Source: Erinaceus europaeus
Taxonomy: Eukaryota; Chordata; Mammalia; Eulipotyphla; Erinaceidae
Assembly: GCF_950295315.1 (NCBI RefSeq)
Contig: NW_026647681.1
Location: forward strand, 17,408 to 81,407
Direction of reading: 5' to 3'
Length of the DNA: 64,000 nucleotides
The number at the start of each line of letters is the position of its first letter. Within the stretch, counting starts at the first letter, position 1. Shown here one piece after another: positions 33,321-44,078 of the stretch. Made by a program: the position numbers and the translations under genes. The notes beneath the pieces are model-generated. The model was given only the letters and a program-made list of their open reading frames with translations. It searched no databases and was not told the DNA's origin.

Positions 33321-33902
33321 TGGGGAAGAAACCACACACACACACCTCTCTATCAAGAGATCAAAGTCAACCACGAATGGGCCAAAGGGACACGATGCAT
33401 CTCCTGCTATTAAGTCCTGGGAAGAACACAAGGGTATATGAATGGCACATACTGTGACAGGCTGGCCATGTGTCCTGTCCAACGTTGAGCACTTAATATT
33501 CATTTACTGCTCCCAGCCTCACAGTGGTGCTAGGGATGAAGGGGTCATGCCAATGCCCACATCCAAGATGAGAAAATGGAGACAGAGAGAGGTTGTGACA
33601 GTGTGATTTATAAAAGGAATGTAGGTTCTGGCAGCAAGCTCCTGAAACCCTTGGAATTTCTGGTGATGGGAGCCCGATCTGGCTGCCTTTTGTTGTGTGG
33701 ATGAGGTGATTTTTGGAGAGCGCCCAAGGGTGGAGCTGGTTGGCATCAGAGGCAGCCAAGAGATCAGACAGTTGGAGCTCTTAGTCCCAGTGCCTACTTC
33801 CTGGGAGGAGAGAAGAGCCAAGAGTTGAGGTTCATCATTAATGGTCCACGATTTAATCAGTTGAGCCTGTGTAATGAAACGTCCATTAAGAAATGATAAT
33901 AG
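33321..33902. other. Unassigned sequence
   Basis: Overlapping minus-strand frames (to 166 codons from 33,503) run back across the SINE and LTR and are not credible as a gene. No other structure seen. Confidence 0.4.
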
Positions 33903-33980
33903 GGGCTGGGCGCTGGTGCACCTGGTAGGGCATGCATATTCCAGTACTCACAGACCTGGGTTCAAGCCAGGAGACTCCCC
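33903..33980 (+). mobile_element. SINE-B head fragment
   Basis: GGGGCTGGGCGCTGGTGCACC through GGGTTCAAGCCAGG, then cut off by the T-run of the next element. Confidence 0.65.
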
Positions 33981-34219
33981 CTTTTTTTTTTAGTTGTTAC
34001 TGTTATTGCTATTGTTGCTGCTGCTATTGTTGGCTAGGGCAGATAAATCAATAGAGAAGGGGAAGACAGAGCAGGGGAGACAAAGACATCTGCATAGCTG
34101 CTTGTGAAGTGACCCTTTCCCTTGCAGGTGAGGAGCCAGGGGCTTGAACCCGGATCCTTGAGTGGGTCCTTGCACTTAGTACTATGTGCACTTAACCCAG
34201 TGCTCTACCGCCCGACCCC
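33981..34219 (-). mobile_element. SINE-A
   Basis: Shortened minus-strand copy. The middle is reduced to GTTGCTGCTGCTATTGTTGG, and the head ends TCTACCGCCCGACCCC. Confidence 0.85.
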
Positions 34220-34710
34220 TTTCCTGGGTATTTTGCAAGCACATGAGAGAGTAGGCTCACCCCACTATCTGAGGCTGTCTGCCCTCAGCTCCACCCGCAG
34301 TATCACCACAAACAGGTAGGCCACACCAGCCCTGTGGGGTCTCCTTCCTAATCCCTCTGGGGCAGACAATGTGAGCCTGGGAATCTGGTTAGCATTTCTC
34401 AGCCGAACTGGGAGGAAAGTCAAACTAAATGCTCCTTAGTATTTTCCCAAGACAAAGTAGGTCATTAAGCAGGCGCACTATTGCCTGAGCACAGAGAGCA
34501 CCAGGGAGCAGCAGGGAGTTGGGTTCTCAGCACCTCAAGTCTTGTTAAGGTCTGACAGAACTCCCCTGCTGGCACTGTTGACTCGCAGCTGCCATTGTCT
34601 GAGAAAGTCCTGGCTGGCCCCTAAGATTTGAGTGTGCAGGGAGGGACCAGGAAGCTCATCAGGGAACAGCTGGCCAGAATTTCTGGTAAAGAAAGGGACA
34701 GGACTCCCTC
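34220..34710. other. Unassigned sequence
   Basis: Non-repetitive by eye. No frames of note. Confidence 0.45.
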
Positions 34711-34724
34711 AAGACTAACTAGCT

Positions 34725-34824
34725 AGGGTGGTCCGGGAGGTGGCACAGTGGATAAAGCATTGGACTCTCATTCACGAGGTCCTGAGTTCAATCGCCAGCA
34801 GCACATGTACCAGAGTGATGTCTG

Positions 34825-34866
<42 letters not shown>

Positions 34867-34913
34867 ATGAATACATCACATATCAAAAAATAAATAAATA
34901 AAAATTTTTTAAA
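34725..34913 (+). mobile_element. SINE-C with 14 bp duplication (type example)
   Basis: AAGACTAACTAGCT at 34,711-34,724 and 34,914-34,927 brackets it. A-box-like GGTGGCACAGTGGATAAAGC, B-box-like GAGTTCAATCGCC, a (TC)n run, then AATAAATAAATAAAA. This copy defines the family's full length, about 185 bp. Confidence 0.92.
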
Positions 34914-35009
34914 AAGACTAACTAGCTGGGTACATGTGGACAGTGAGAGCAGGAGGGGAGGGAGAGGAGGGCTCAAGTGTGAGCCCGTTGCTTCAGCTAA
35001 GAAACTCCT

Positions 35010-35170
35010 TCCATCTTTTTTTATTAAAATTTATTTATTGAGGGATTAATGATTGCCTTTTCTTCCTTTTGAAGTCACACCTACACCTATTCCTATTTCC
35101 AAGTATCCTTTCTTTTCTCCTCTTCTCTCAGGATCCTTGATGGAAATAATCCCATTTTCATTTGGTTAAT
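35010..35170 (-). mobile_element. LINE-1 3' end fragment
   Basis: Third 3'UTR type: TTTATTGAGGGATTAATGAT joined to GTCACACCTACACCTATTCC, with the intervening part deleted. Confidence 0.62.
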
Positions 35171-35289
35171 TAATACGCTGGTCTTATGGTAGCTCTTAAT
35201 AGGTAATAATCTTGAATTAGTGATTCTATACTAACATAGGCAAGTGACACAGATTAATTTGGCAGACATGAGCTCATCCTGTAACATAT

Positions 35290-35465
35290 CTAGTCCTGGA
35301 AATTCTGTCACTGGAAAAAGACACTTTGTACCCAATATGTAGTCACTTCCCATCATCCCCTGGGAACCACCTCTGGTCATCACCACTGTCCACTCCCCCT
35401 CTGCGGACTGACCTGGTCCAGATTGTTCATACTGATGGAGTCATGCAGTCAAATGCCAGCATCTG
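35290..35465 (-). mobile_element. Ancient LINE-1 3' end
   Basis: CACTTTGTACCCAATATG, CATCCCCTGGGAACCACC and ATACTGATGGAGTCATGCAG follow the order of an old mammalian LINE-1 3' region. Confidence 0.58.
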
Positions 35466-36157
35466 AGAACAAAAGCACTAGGTGGCCCCAGGTCCTAGGA
35501 CATTCAGTTCCTGACCTCTGGTTTGGTGGGTGACAGGTGGCCCCACATATCAGCTGTCTGTGTGGTCTGTTTGGATGCTGGTATCCCAGGCTAAGGAGGG
35601 CCTGGGAAGGTCCCCCCAGGGGCAGTGGGTTTTTGTTGGCTGTGTTTGGATTCCAGTACTGACACCAGGAGAAAACATAGTTCTGGGAAGGCAGCTCCTT
35701 CTCCGTCTGTGAGAGGACTCTGAGGGGCTAGAAACAGTCCTCTGTCTTCTTGAGAGTCTTGTCTGATGTGTCATGTGGCGAGGCAGAGCTCTGGGATGGC
35801 TTCCAAATAGAATGACACAAGGGAAGTGACACCATCTTGGGACTCAGTTTCATGGCTACAAATGACTTCTTTTCAACCTGGAATTTTACTCTGGAGAGGA
35901 TAAAAAAGGGGGGGTATTGGTTGGTGGTATTCTCCCAGGAGAAGTATCATACTTACCCTTCTGGTTAGAATGGAGGAGAAAAAAAAAAGAGATATTTCTG
36001 TTGGAAGCTTCCATTTCTCCCATCCAGAGTCATGGTTTCCAGCAATAAATGGCTTTTAGGTTTCTGCTTGGAGTCTGGTGAGATGAAGATACATCTCCTG
36101 CCAGTCTTTGGCTTCATTAAGAGAGGGTGACAAGTACATTTTAAAAAATAGGACTGC
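35466..36157. other. Unassigned sequence
   Basis: Contains a short G-run and an A-run near 35,980. No gene or repeat recognised. Confidence 0.42.
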
Positions 36158-36513
36158 GGGGGGTCGTAAGGTAGCGCAGTGGGTTAACTGCAGGCTGCGC
36201 AAAGCACAAGGACCAGCGGAAGGATCCCAGTTCGAACCCCCGGCTCCCCAGCTGCAGGGGAGTCGCTTCACAGGCTGTGAAGCAGGTCTGCAGGTGTCTA
36301 TCTTTCTCTCCCCCTCTCTGTCTTCCCCTCCTCTCTCTATTTCTCTCTGTCCTATCCAACAACGAACGACATCAACAACAAAAATAATAACTACAACAAG
36401 GCTACAACAACAAGGGCAACAAAGGAGGGGGGGAGTGGCCTCCAGGAGCAGTGGATTCATGATGCAGGCACTGAGCCCCAGCAATAACCCTAGAGAGAAA
36501 CAAACAAAAAAAC
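36158..36513 (+). mobile_element. SINE-A, long form with both 3' modules
   Basis: Full-length plus-strand copy including the CAACAA section and the terminal GGCCTCCAGGAGCAGTGG ... CAGCAATAACCCTAGAG module. The A box is mutated (GGTAGCGCAGTGGG, preceded by GTCGTAA). Confidence 0.92.
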
Positions 36514-36871
36514 AGAACTGGCTTCCATCCATAAAAATACAGTAGTGCTGAAGATTGGAGAAGATATTTTCCCCCCAAGATAGAGAGGAGGGAGAGGTTG
36601 TCCTTGGGTTTATTGTCTAAGCAGAAGTGAGACTGGGAGTTTGGGGAGTGGGAGACAGAGGAGGGAAAGGAGGCCAGATGGACCCATTGCTCAGCTCACT
36701 CAACCCTGCATTGAGGTTCTGGGTAGCTTCTGCCTGAAAAGGTATTTTACTAATTCTGTCACTTGTGGGGGACTCACTTTTTCTATATGGTATGCAAGAA
36801 AACATTGCATATGACAATAAAATATAGCTTTGCAATAAAAACAAAATAAATCTTCTTAATTAGGACTTTTT

Positions 36872-37125
36872 TTTTTTTTTACATCCAGGGTGATTGCTGG
36901 GACTCAATACCAGCACTGTGAATCCACTGCTCCTGGCAGCCATGTTTTCCATTTTATTAGATAGTACAGAGAGAAATTAAGAGGTAGAGAGGAAGAGAGA
37001 AAAGAGACACCTTATGAAGCGTCCCCATGCAGGTGGAGAACTGGAAGCCTAAACTCAGATCCTTGTGCTGGTCCTTATCCTTAGTACTAGGTGCACTTAA
37101 GCAGACATGCCACTGCCTGGCTCCC
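36872..37125 (-). mobile_element. SINE-A short-middle variant with TSD
   Basis: TAATTAGGACTTTTT (36,857-36,871) and TAATTAGTACTTTTT (37,126-37,140) bracket it. The CTGCTTCACC section is deleted and the body is diverged. Confidence 0.85.
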
Positions 37126-37179
37126 TAATTAGTACTTTTTAATCACAAATTTTATCTATTTATTTTTCCTTTGTTTTGT

Positions 37180-37375
37180 TTATTTATTTTTTTATTGCCA
37201 CCTGGGTTGTTGCTGGGGCTTGGTGTCAGTCCTATGAATCCACTGCTCCTGGAGGGAAGTTTCCCTTTTTTTTTTTTTTTTTTTTGTCTATTATACTTGA
37301 TAGGACAGAGAGAAATTGAGTGTGGAGGGGGAGATAGAGAAGGAGAGAGAAAGAAAGACTCCTTTTTTTTTTTTT
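37180..37375 (-). mobile_element. SINE-A variant, headless
   Basis: Contains the 3' module, a T22-type run near 37,270 and the purine body, but stops at GAAAGAAAGACTCC. Head lost. Confidence 0.75.
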
Positions 37376-37422
37376 TAACTGAAGGTGAGCTCACAGCTGG
37401 GGTGGGAGGGAGAAGAAACTAG

Positions 37423-37423
<1 letters not shown>

Positions 37424-37471
<48 letters not shown>
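37424..37471. repeat. (GT)n microsatellite
   Basis: About 23 uninterrupted GT units. Confidence 0.95.
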
Positions 37472-37472
<1 letters not shown>

Positions 37473-38189
37473 CGGGGTGGGAGAAGTGGCAAAGACTTCC
37501 AACAGCTGCAGAGAGAGATGGAGGGGAAATCATGGAGTGATTAGGAGACCGATTGTCAAGAAGCATTCAGAACCCAGCTGTGAGAGGGAAAACAAGTATT
37601 TGTAGTGGAGTCGCTCAGCTCAGTGCAAATTCTCTGCCGTCAGCATGTAGGCAGTTACAAGGTGGTGCTGACCTCCGAATCTTCTCTCTGCTTCTGCTGC
37701 AGGGCTGTGAAGAGCCATGTGTTCTCTCAGGCCTTCTCACATGCACACTCCTCCCCCCTACCTGTGACCAAAGAGACCGTGTCCAGTTCCCTGTTCTGGA
37801 TGACGTGCAAAACTGAAGATGTGTGTTTTCTCCATTCCAGCCCATCACTGGGGACCACAGGACACAGGTGGCCCTGGGGAACCCAGAGTACAGAAGGAAT
37901 GGTACCAGGGAGAGACAGAGTGCAAGGGCAAGAGAGAAAGACAGTCAACCCAACTGTCTGTCCCCTCCATCCCAAAGACAGAGGGCAGCCAAGCAACTAC
38001 CAGTGTAGCCTAGCAATAGAACGGTTTGTTTGTTTTTACATAACATTGAGCTCTTTTCTTCAGTAAAACTGGGATAAACTCTCTGGGGTTGCAGAAAAAC
38101 AAAATCAAAATGACCCAAGGTCTGTAGTTTGGAGGGTAACGGTTGCTCCCTGGGATAGTCACACCGTTACATTCTTGCCTTCTTCCTGG
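37472..38189. other. Unassigned sequence with long but unsupported frames
   Basis: A plus-strand frame of 153 codons (37,605-38,066) and others on both strands occur in this GC-balanced unique segment. I see no domain, no signal peptide, no codon pattern and no convincing splice pair. It is the best place in the left two-thirds to check for a conserved exon. Confidence 0.4.
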
Positions 38190-38258
38190 GCCTGCCGCCA
38201 ACAGTGCCACCAGGATTATTTCTGGGACCTGCTGCCTGCATGGAAAATTCACTGGTCC

Positions 38259-38614
38259 GGGGTCGGGCGGTGGCGCAGTGGGTTAAGCGCATGTGGCGCA
38301 AAGCGCAGGAACCGGCGTAAGGATCCCGGTTCGAGCCCCCGGCTCCCCACCTGCAGGGGAGTCGCTTCACGGGTGGTGAAGCAGGTCTGCAGGTGTCTGT
38401 CTTTCTCTCCCCTTCTCTGTCTTCCCCTCCTCTCTCCATTTCTCTCTGTCCTATCCAACAATGAATTGCGTCAACAAGGGCAATAATAATAACCACAAGG
38501 AAGCTACAACAAGGGCAACAAAAGGGGGGAAAAATGGCCTCCAGGAGAGGTGGATTCATGGTGCAGGCACCGAGCCCAGCAATAACTCTGGAGGAGGGGA
38601 AAAAAAAAAAAAAA
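38259..38614 (+). mobile_element. SINE-A, near-consensus, perfect 16 bp TSD
   Basis: GAAAATTCACTGGTCC is identical at 38,243-38,258 and 38,615-38,630. The head is the best in the window: A box GGTGGCGCAGTGGG, B box GGTTCGAGCCC, many CpGs retained. The perfect duplication and CpG content point to a young insertion. Confidence 0.96.
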
Positions 38615-38704
38615 GAAAATTCACTGGTCCTGGTGGCCATCTTTTTCCTCTTTTTTTTTTTCTTCCCTTTTTCTTATTTTATAGAGACAGAAAGAAGTTG
38701 GGAG

Positions 38705-38999
38705 TCGGGTGGTAGCGCAGCGGGTTAAGTGCACATGGTGTGCAGCTCAAGGACCTGTGTAAGGATCCTGGTTCAAGCCCCCGGCTCCCACCTGCAAGGG
38801 AGTCACTTCACAGGCGGTGAAGCAGGTCTGCAGGTGTCTATCTTTCTCTTCCCTTCTCTGTCTTCCCCTCTTCTCTCCATTTCTCTCTGTCCTATCTAAC
38901 AATGACAACAACAATAATAACTACAACAATAAACCAACAAGGGCAACAAAAAGGAAATAAATAAATATTTTCAAAAATCTTTAAAAAAGTTAATAAAAT
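38705..38999 (+). mobile_element. SINE-A with 14 bp duplication
   Basis: AAAGAAGTTGGGAG (38,691-38,704) and AAAGAAGTTGAGAG (39,000-39,013) bracket it. Short-tail subtype without the GGCCTCC module. Confidence 0.93.
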
Positions 39000-39134
39000 A
39001 AAGAAGTTGAGAGGGAAGGGAGAGACAAAGAAGGAGAGAGAAGAGAGACACCCACAGCACTCTTCACTACTTGTGAAGCTTCCCCCCTGCAGGTGGGGGA
39101 TTTTTAGGGGCTTGAACCCAGGTTACCACATTTA

Positions 39135-39412
39135 TTTGTTTATTTATTTTGTCTCTCAGGTTATTGCTGGGGCTGGGTACAGGCACTGCACTGCTGCTTG
39201 TGGCCATTTTTCCTTCTTTTTCTTTCTTTCTTTCTGTTAGAGACAAAGAGAGACAGAAGTAGAAAGAGAGAGAGAGGGGACAAAGATAGGCAGTCTCTTC
39301 TGTAATGCTGCTCTGCCACTCATGAAGCTACAGGTGGGGACCAGAGCCTGAACCTGGGTCCTCTTGCATGGCAGTGTGTGTGCTTTACGGGGTTCACCAC
39401 TGCCTGGCCCCC
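39135..39412 (-). mobile_element. SINE-A/B intermediate, diverged
   Basis: Has CAGGTTATTGCTGGGGCTGG at the 3' side and GGGTTCACCACTGCCTGGCC at the head. The CTGCAGG motif is mutated to AGCTACAGG. Confidence 0.72.
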
Positions 39413-40392
39413 CAGTTTAGACAGAGCCTTACTGATAAAGACTCAAGACCATGGACTGAGCAGAAGTGGTCATTGAAGGATGCCCAGAGAAGACTTTCTG
39501 GGCCTATAGCCCGTAATATTGATGACGCCTCTCCATGATTTTCTGTATATACCCTGTACCATCATTACATGTTCCTTTCTTGTACAGTCCCATGACAATT
39601 TATCCCCCAGTACTACTAATTATGCATAGACTATTACATCACCCTAACTCTACTCAGGGGTCACCAGAACCCCTCTTCCTCATCTTTGATGTTTGCTTTG
39701 CCAAACTGTAAGACTTGTGAGAGCCATGTGGAACTATACCTTGTAATCTTACAATCTTGCCACACACTATTAATAACAAATAACAAAGAAAAGAAATGAA
39801 GTTTGCTTTGCAACCATGTTGTCTCCCCAACTTACACGTAGTGTTCAAACCAATAAACCCTTCTTGTCGATTAAGCTTTTCTTGAGTTTAAATGACCCTG
39901 TCGATGGATGGTCAGTTTCTATATTTGCATGTCTCTAAGGACATCTATCTGTAAGGAGATCTCCACTCACCAATTCTGAAACAGCGAGATGAATTCAGGC
40001 TGAGCTGAATCATTCTTCCTGACTCAAGAAGTAAGAAGTCACAGGGCTCAGTAGAGGGCAGAGTGGGAGGGCCTGGAACAGAGGGAGAAATGTGGTCTGT
40101 CAAGGGCACAGTAAAGGGAAGAACTGGTCCCCACAGAGAAACAGAAGCCATTTCAGGGGGTAGTGAGATCATCTTATTAGGTGTATTGGGAGGGATTGGG
40201 TTATTTTGGGTGTTTGTTCCCCAGTCACGCCCTAGAGGATAAGGAAAGCTAAAGAAGAAGAGGAGAAACTTCAGCAAATACAGAAGACAAACAATGAGAG
40301 AGTGACATTTGATAATTGGCAAGATGAAGGCAAGAAATCTGCGGCACGAACCAAAATACCCTCAAAACCTGGGGTAGATCAGAACCAGTGTA
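39413..40392. other. Unassigned sequence
   Basis: About 1 kb without a repeat that I can name. ACCAATAAACCCTTC at about 39,850 gives a polyadenylation-like signal, and an LTR remnant is possible but unsupported. Confidence 0.42.
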
Positions 40393-40406
40393 GGAAGCAT
40401 TTTCTT

Positions 40407-40704
40407 TCTTTTTTAAAAAAATTTATTTATTTATTTATTTATTCCCTTTTGTTGCCCTTGTTGCTTTATTGTTGTAGTTATTATTGTTGTCTTTTTTGTT
40501 GGATAGGACAGAGAGAAGTGGAGAGAGAAGGAGAAGACAGAGAGGAAAAGAGGAGAGAAAGAGACACCTGCAGACCTGCTTCACCGCCTGTGAAGCGACT
40601 CCCCTGCAGGTGGGGAGCCAGGGGCTCGAACTGGGATCCTTTCGCCGGTCCTTGTGCTTTGTGCCACTGTGCGCTTAACCCGCTGCACTACCACCCGACT
40701 CCCT
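40407..40704 (-). mobile_element. SINE-A with perfect 14 bp duplication
   Basis: GGAAGCATTTTCTT at 40,393-40,406 and 40,705-40,718. The tail is (TTTA)n on this strand. The purine body is lengthened by AGGAAAAGAGG. Confidence 0.93.
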
Positions 40705-40718
40705 GGAAGCATTTTCTT

Positions 40719-41100
40719 ATCTTAACTGTGTTCCTAGTGGAGAAGTTAGAAATGACTAACTAGATGTTCACTTCCTCTATATCATTATCCTTTAGGGTGT
40801 GTAATTAAGCTTAAGTCAACTATATTGTAAACTACATTTAGGCTCCATTTTATTGAATAAATCCAGCCATTCTTACCAAATCCACAGCACTGTTATGGAT
40901 AATTTTCTGAACCTTCTTAGCTATTAAGTTCAATATTCTAATTCCAGAGTGGGCGGAACCAGGGAATTCTGTTGTCTTGAGAAAATACAGTCTTGCTTCT
41001 CTTGGGGGGGTGGGGTGTTACTCACTGGGCTAGTACTGACACTACAGACTGTGTTTAACTAATTTGACCTGAGGCCACATGAAATATTTGCTTCTCTCTC
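40719..41100. other. Unassigned sequence
   Basis: AT-rich, no structure recognised. Confidence 0.42.
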
Positions 41101-41105
41101 TCTCT

Positions 41106-41307
41106 TTTAAAATTACTATCTTTATTTATTGATTGGATAGAGACCGTCAGAAATCGAGAGGGATAGAGAGGGAGAGAGACAGAGAGGCACCTACAGTCCT
41201 GCTTCACCACTTGTGAAGCTTTCCCCCTGCAGGTGGGGACTAGGGGCTCAAACCCAGGTCACATTGTAACATATGCGCTCAAACAGGTGCGCCACCACCT
41301 GGCCCCC
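41106..41307 (-). mobile_element. SINE-B
   Basis: Well-kept body and head (GCGCCACCACCTGGCCCCC). A small deletion at the CCTTGCACATTG position. Confidence 0.9.
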
Positions 41308-41392
41308 TTTCTCTTTTTTAATTAAAAAAAATGTTAATAGCTGTATTGGTACTTCTGTTTCACATATTGTAAAATTTCCCAACTAAAATTAT

Positions 41393-41608
41393 TTTTAAAT
41401 TTTTTTAATTATCTTTATTTATTGGATAGAGACAGCCAGAAGTCAAGAGGGAAGGGGGTGACAGAGAGGGAGAGAGACAGAGAGACACCTGCAGCCCTGC
41501 TTAACCACTTATAAAGCTTTCCCCCTGCAGGTGAGGACCAGGGGCTTGAACCCAGGTCCTTGCACATTGTAATACATGCGCTTAACCAGGTGCGCCACTA
41601 CCCAGCCC
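41393..41608 (-). mobile_element. SINE-B with perfect 15 bp duplication
   Basis: CCCAACTAAAATTAT at 41,378-41,392 and 41,609-41,623. It lies 85 bp from the previous SINE-B in the same orientation. Confidence 0.94.
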
Positions 41609-41784
41609 CCCAACTAAAATTATATAGGTAAGTGATTTTTATTAGTAATTTGAGAATGATTAACAAGATTATAAGATAACAGAGGTACAATTCCATACAG
41701 TTCCCACCATCATAGTTCTCTGTTCCATCCCTTCCATTGGAAGTTTCCCTACTCTTTATCCCTCTGGACCAAAACTCTATTTAT

Positions 41785-42145
41785 TATTATTATTATTATT
41801 ATCATCATTATTATTATTATTTTTACCTCCAGGGTTATCACTGGAGCTTGGTGCCTACACTATTAATCCATTGCTTCTGGAGGCCAATTCCCCAGCCCAC
41901 CCGCATTTTTTTGCCTTTGTTGTTGTTATTGTTGCTATTGCTGTTGTCGTTGGATAGAACACAGAGAAATCCAGAAAAGAGGGGGAGACAGAGAGAAGGA
42001 GAGAAAGACAAAACCTGCAAACCTGCTTCACTGCTGTGAAGTGACCCCCCTGCAGGTGGGGAGCCAGGGGATCGAACCAGGATCCTTATGCCACCAATCC
42101 TTACAGTTCGGGCTACGTGTGCTTAACTTGCTGTGCTTTTGCCCC
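41785..42145 (-). mobile_element. SINE-A with ATT-repeat tail
   Basis: The tail is an (ATT)n run (41,782-41,822). The diverged flanks TGGACCAAAACTCT and TGGACTGAAATTCT look like an old duplication. Confidence 0.84.
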
Positions 42146-42599
42146 ACCTCCTTGGACTGAAATTCTTTTTGGGATGCAGATGTGGCTTTTGTAATTGTTT
42201 CTCTGTGTACCATAGATGTTGACAGGCCAATCCATACCCCCAGCCTGTTTAAATCTTTCCCTAGTCAGGGGCTTGGAGAGGTGGTGTTCCAAGATACATT
42301 GGTGAAGTTGTCTGTCTAAGAAAGTCAGGATGGTGTCATGGTAGCATCTGCAACTTGGTGGCTGAAACGCAGTAAAATATAAAGCAGGACAGATTGTTTA
42401 ATAGTCAGGAACCTAAAGGTAAGAATAGAGCAGGTGGAACTAAGGGTCTTCCTATGGGAATAAACTAGGAAATATATTTTAGGTTTATTTCAAGGGGTCC
42501 CTGACTTTAGTAATTTTTGCCTGAGCCTGACAGCTAACGTGCAGGTGAAATAAAAATATTGTCTGGGAAGATGGTATCAGAATTAAGAATAGGACTAGA

Positions 42600-42874
42600 G
42601 GGACTTGGCAGTAGCACAGTGGGTTAAGCCCACATGACACGAAGTGAAAGGACCTGAGTAAAGACCCTGGTTAGAGCCCCCAGTTTCCACCTGCAGGGGA
42701 GTCGTTTCACAGGCAGTGAAGCCGGTCTGCAGGTGTCTGTCTTTCTCTCCCCCCTCTGTCTTCCCCTCCTCTCTCCATTTCTCTCTGTCCTATCTAACAA
42801 CGACAACATCTATAGCAACAACAATAAAAAACAACAAGGGAAACAAAAGGGAAAATAAATACATATAAAAAAAA
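42600..42874 (+). mobile_element. SINE-A, left half of a SINE pair
   Basis: Diverged A box (GGCAGTAGCACAGTGGG). It ends in AAATAAATACATATAAAAAA. The left duplication AAGAATAGGACTAGA is at 42,585-42,599 and its partner lies after the adjoining SINE-C. Confidence 0.9.
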
Positions 42875-43053
42875 GTGGTCTGGGAGATGGTGCAGTGGCT
42901 AGGGCATTGTACTCTCAAGTGTGAGGTCCTGAGTTCAATCTCCCGCAGCACATGTACCAGAGTGATGTCTGGTTATTTCTCTCTCTCCTCCTATATTTCT
43001 CATTAATAAATAATAACTAAATGATAAATATATAAAAAGACTAACTTAAAAAA
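42875..43053 (+). mobile_element. SINE-C, right half of a SINE pair
   Basis: Follows the SINE-A poly(A) directly. The outer duplication AAGAATAGGACTAGA at 43,054-43,068 pairs with the one left of the SINE-A, so the two lie inside one duplication. Confidence 0.9.
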
Positions 43054-43338
43054 AAGAATAGGACTAGAAAGCTGGATCAGGGTAGAGATTAACTTCCAGA
43101 TATGAGGAAAGTATATAAACACCGTTAACTGTGAACCCCATCGATCTGACCTGGGGTCCATGTCTATTCCTATTTAGCACAAGAGTCTGTGTTACCTGAG
43201 TCCCTGTCAGTCTGAACTCACTCTCCATGGTCACAGCTATGAACATTCTTGGCTGCACTCATTTCACTACCAATCTTCCTCAAGCGGCAGAGGATGCTGA
43301 CCCAACTTCCCTTTGGTGAGTGGGGCACTACTTCCTCT

Positions 43339-43493
43339 TAAAAAGCGTGTATTTTTATTCGTTAGTAAGAAAAATAGGAGGAGAGAAAGAACCAGACATC
43401 ATTCTGGTATATGTGCTGCTGGGGCTTGAACTCAGGACCTCATGCTTGAGAGTCTAGTTAATGCTTTATCCACTGTGCCACTTCCCAGACCAC
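43339..43493 (-). mobile_element. SINE-C
   Basis: Minus-strand copy, well kept from the tail (TTTTTATTCGTTAGTAAG) to the head CACTTCCCAGACCACC. Confidence 0.85.
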
Positions 43494-43496
43494 CTA

Positions 43497-43735
43497 ATGT
43501 ACTTTCTGTCTCTATACATTTACCAACTCTGGACATTTCACATAAATGGAGTCTTGCAATATTTAAGCATTTGTGACTGATTTTTTGCATCTGGCATCAT
43601 TATGTTTTCAAAGCTTATCCACCTTTTAGCATGAATGAACATCTCTCTCTCTCTCTCTCTCTCGTCAATAGAATTAGATTATGTGGGTCTCCCACATTTT
43701 GTTGATGAATCCATCCATTGGATGAGTTAGTTCAT
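43497..43735 (-). mobile_element. Ancient LINE-1 fragment
   Basis: ATGTACTTTCTGTCTCTATAC, GGACATTTCACATAAATGG and GCATCATTATGTTTTCAAAG follow an old mammalian LINE-1 3' region. A (TC)n run at 43,643-43,663 has grown inside it. Confidence 0.65.
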
Positions 43736-44066
43736 TGCTGTGTGGTGGGAGTCCCAGAATGCTGAGCTGTACCAAAGAGAGACCAGGAAGCCATGGGTAT
43801 TACTCTTGTCAAGAGGTGAGGATAAAATGAGTATCTTCTTTTGAAAGGAATCTCCTGTTAAGGTTACACTGGGATCCTGGTGTCTCTCCTAGATACCCGT
43901 CAAGAGGCGATTAGAGGCTGTGTCTGTGTGTCAAAGACTATCCATTAGCCCCACCCCCAGGAAAATAAAAAATACTATAGAAATATGAAATATAGATCAC
44001 ATGTCTATATGTCTTTCTATATATCCTAGCCCTCAGGAAACAGAAGAAATAATTTTGACAGTAAAA
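43736..44066. other. Unassigned sequence
   Basis: No repeat or coding signal recognised. Confidence 0.42.
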
Positions 44067-44078
44067 CTTTACAAACTG

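Larger units (their letters stand above)
38190..39128 (-). mobile_element. Old SINE, split twice by SINE-A
   Basis: Three separated pieces make one minus-strand SINE: 38,190-38,258 (GCCACCAGGATTATTTCTGG), 38,631-38,704 (CCATCTTTTTCCTC ... AGACAGAAAGAAGTTG) and 39,014-39,128 (GAGGGAAGGGAGAGACAAAG ... GGGCTTGAACCCAGG). Confidence 0.8.
41636..43320 (-). mobile_element. LINE-1 3'UTR fragment, split by three SINEs
   Basis: The terminal part (GTGATTTTTATTAGTAATTT) at 41,636-41,784, then 42,146-42,599 (CTTTTGTAATTGTTTCTC, TGCCTGAGCCTGACAGC), then 43,069-43,320 (GAACCCCATCGATCTGACC). Together they give the most continuous view of this 3'UTR between its 3' terminus and the middle. Confidence 0.84.

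Noticed and set aside
33003..33503. 166-codon minus-strand frame
   Set aside because: It runs antisense through the retroviral LTR and a SINE-D, and does not resemble a retroviral or host protein.
37605..38066. 153-codon plus-strand frame in unique sequence
   Set aside because: Overlapping frames of similar quality exist on both strands, with no domain, no Kozak or splice support and no codon bias. Kept only as unassigned sequence.
38259..38340. A and B boxes resembling a tRNA gene
   Set aside because: They are the tRNA-derived head of SINE-A. No complete cloverleaf with anticodon arm and 3' acceptor follows, and the same head recurs at dozens of sites.
39413..39900. Possible LTR ending at ACCAATAAACCC
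   Set aside because: Only a polyadenylation-like hexamer is present. No promoter spacing, terminal dinucleotides or primer binding site could be seen.
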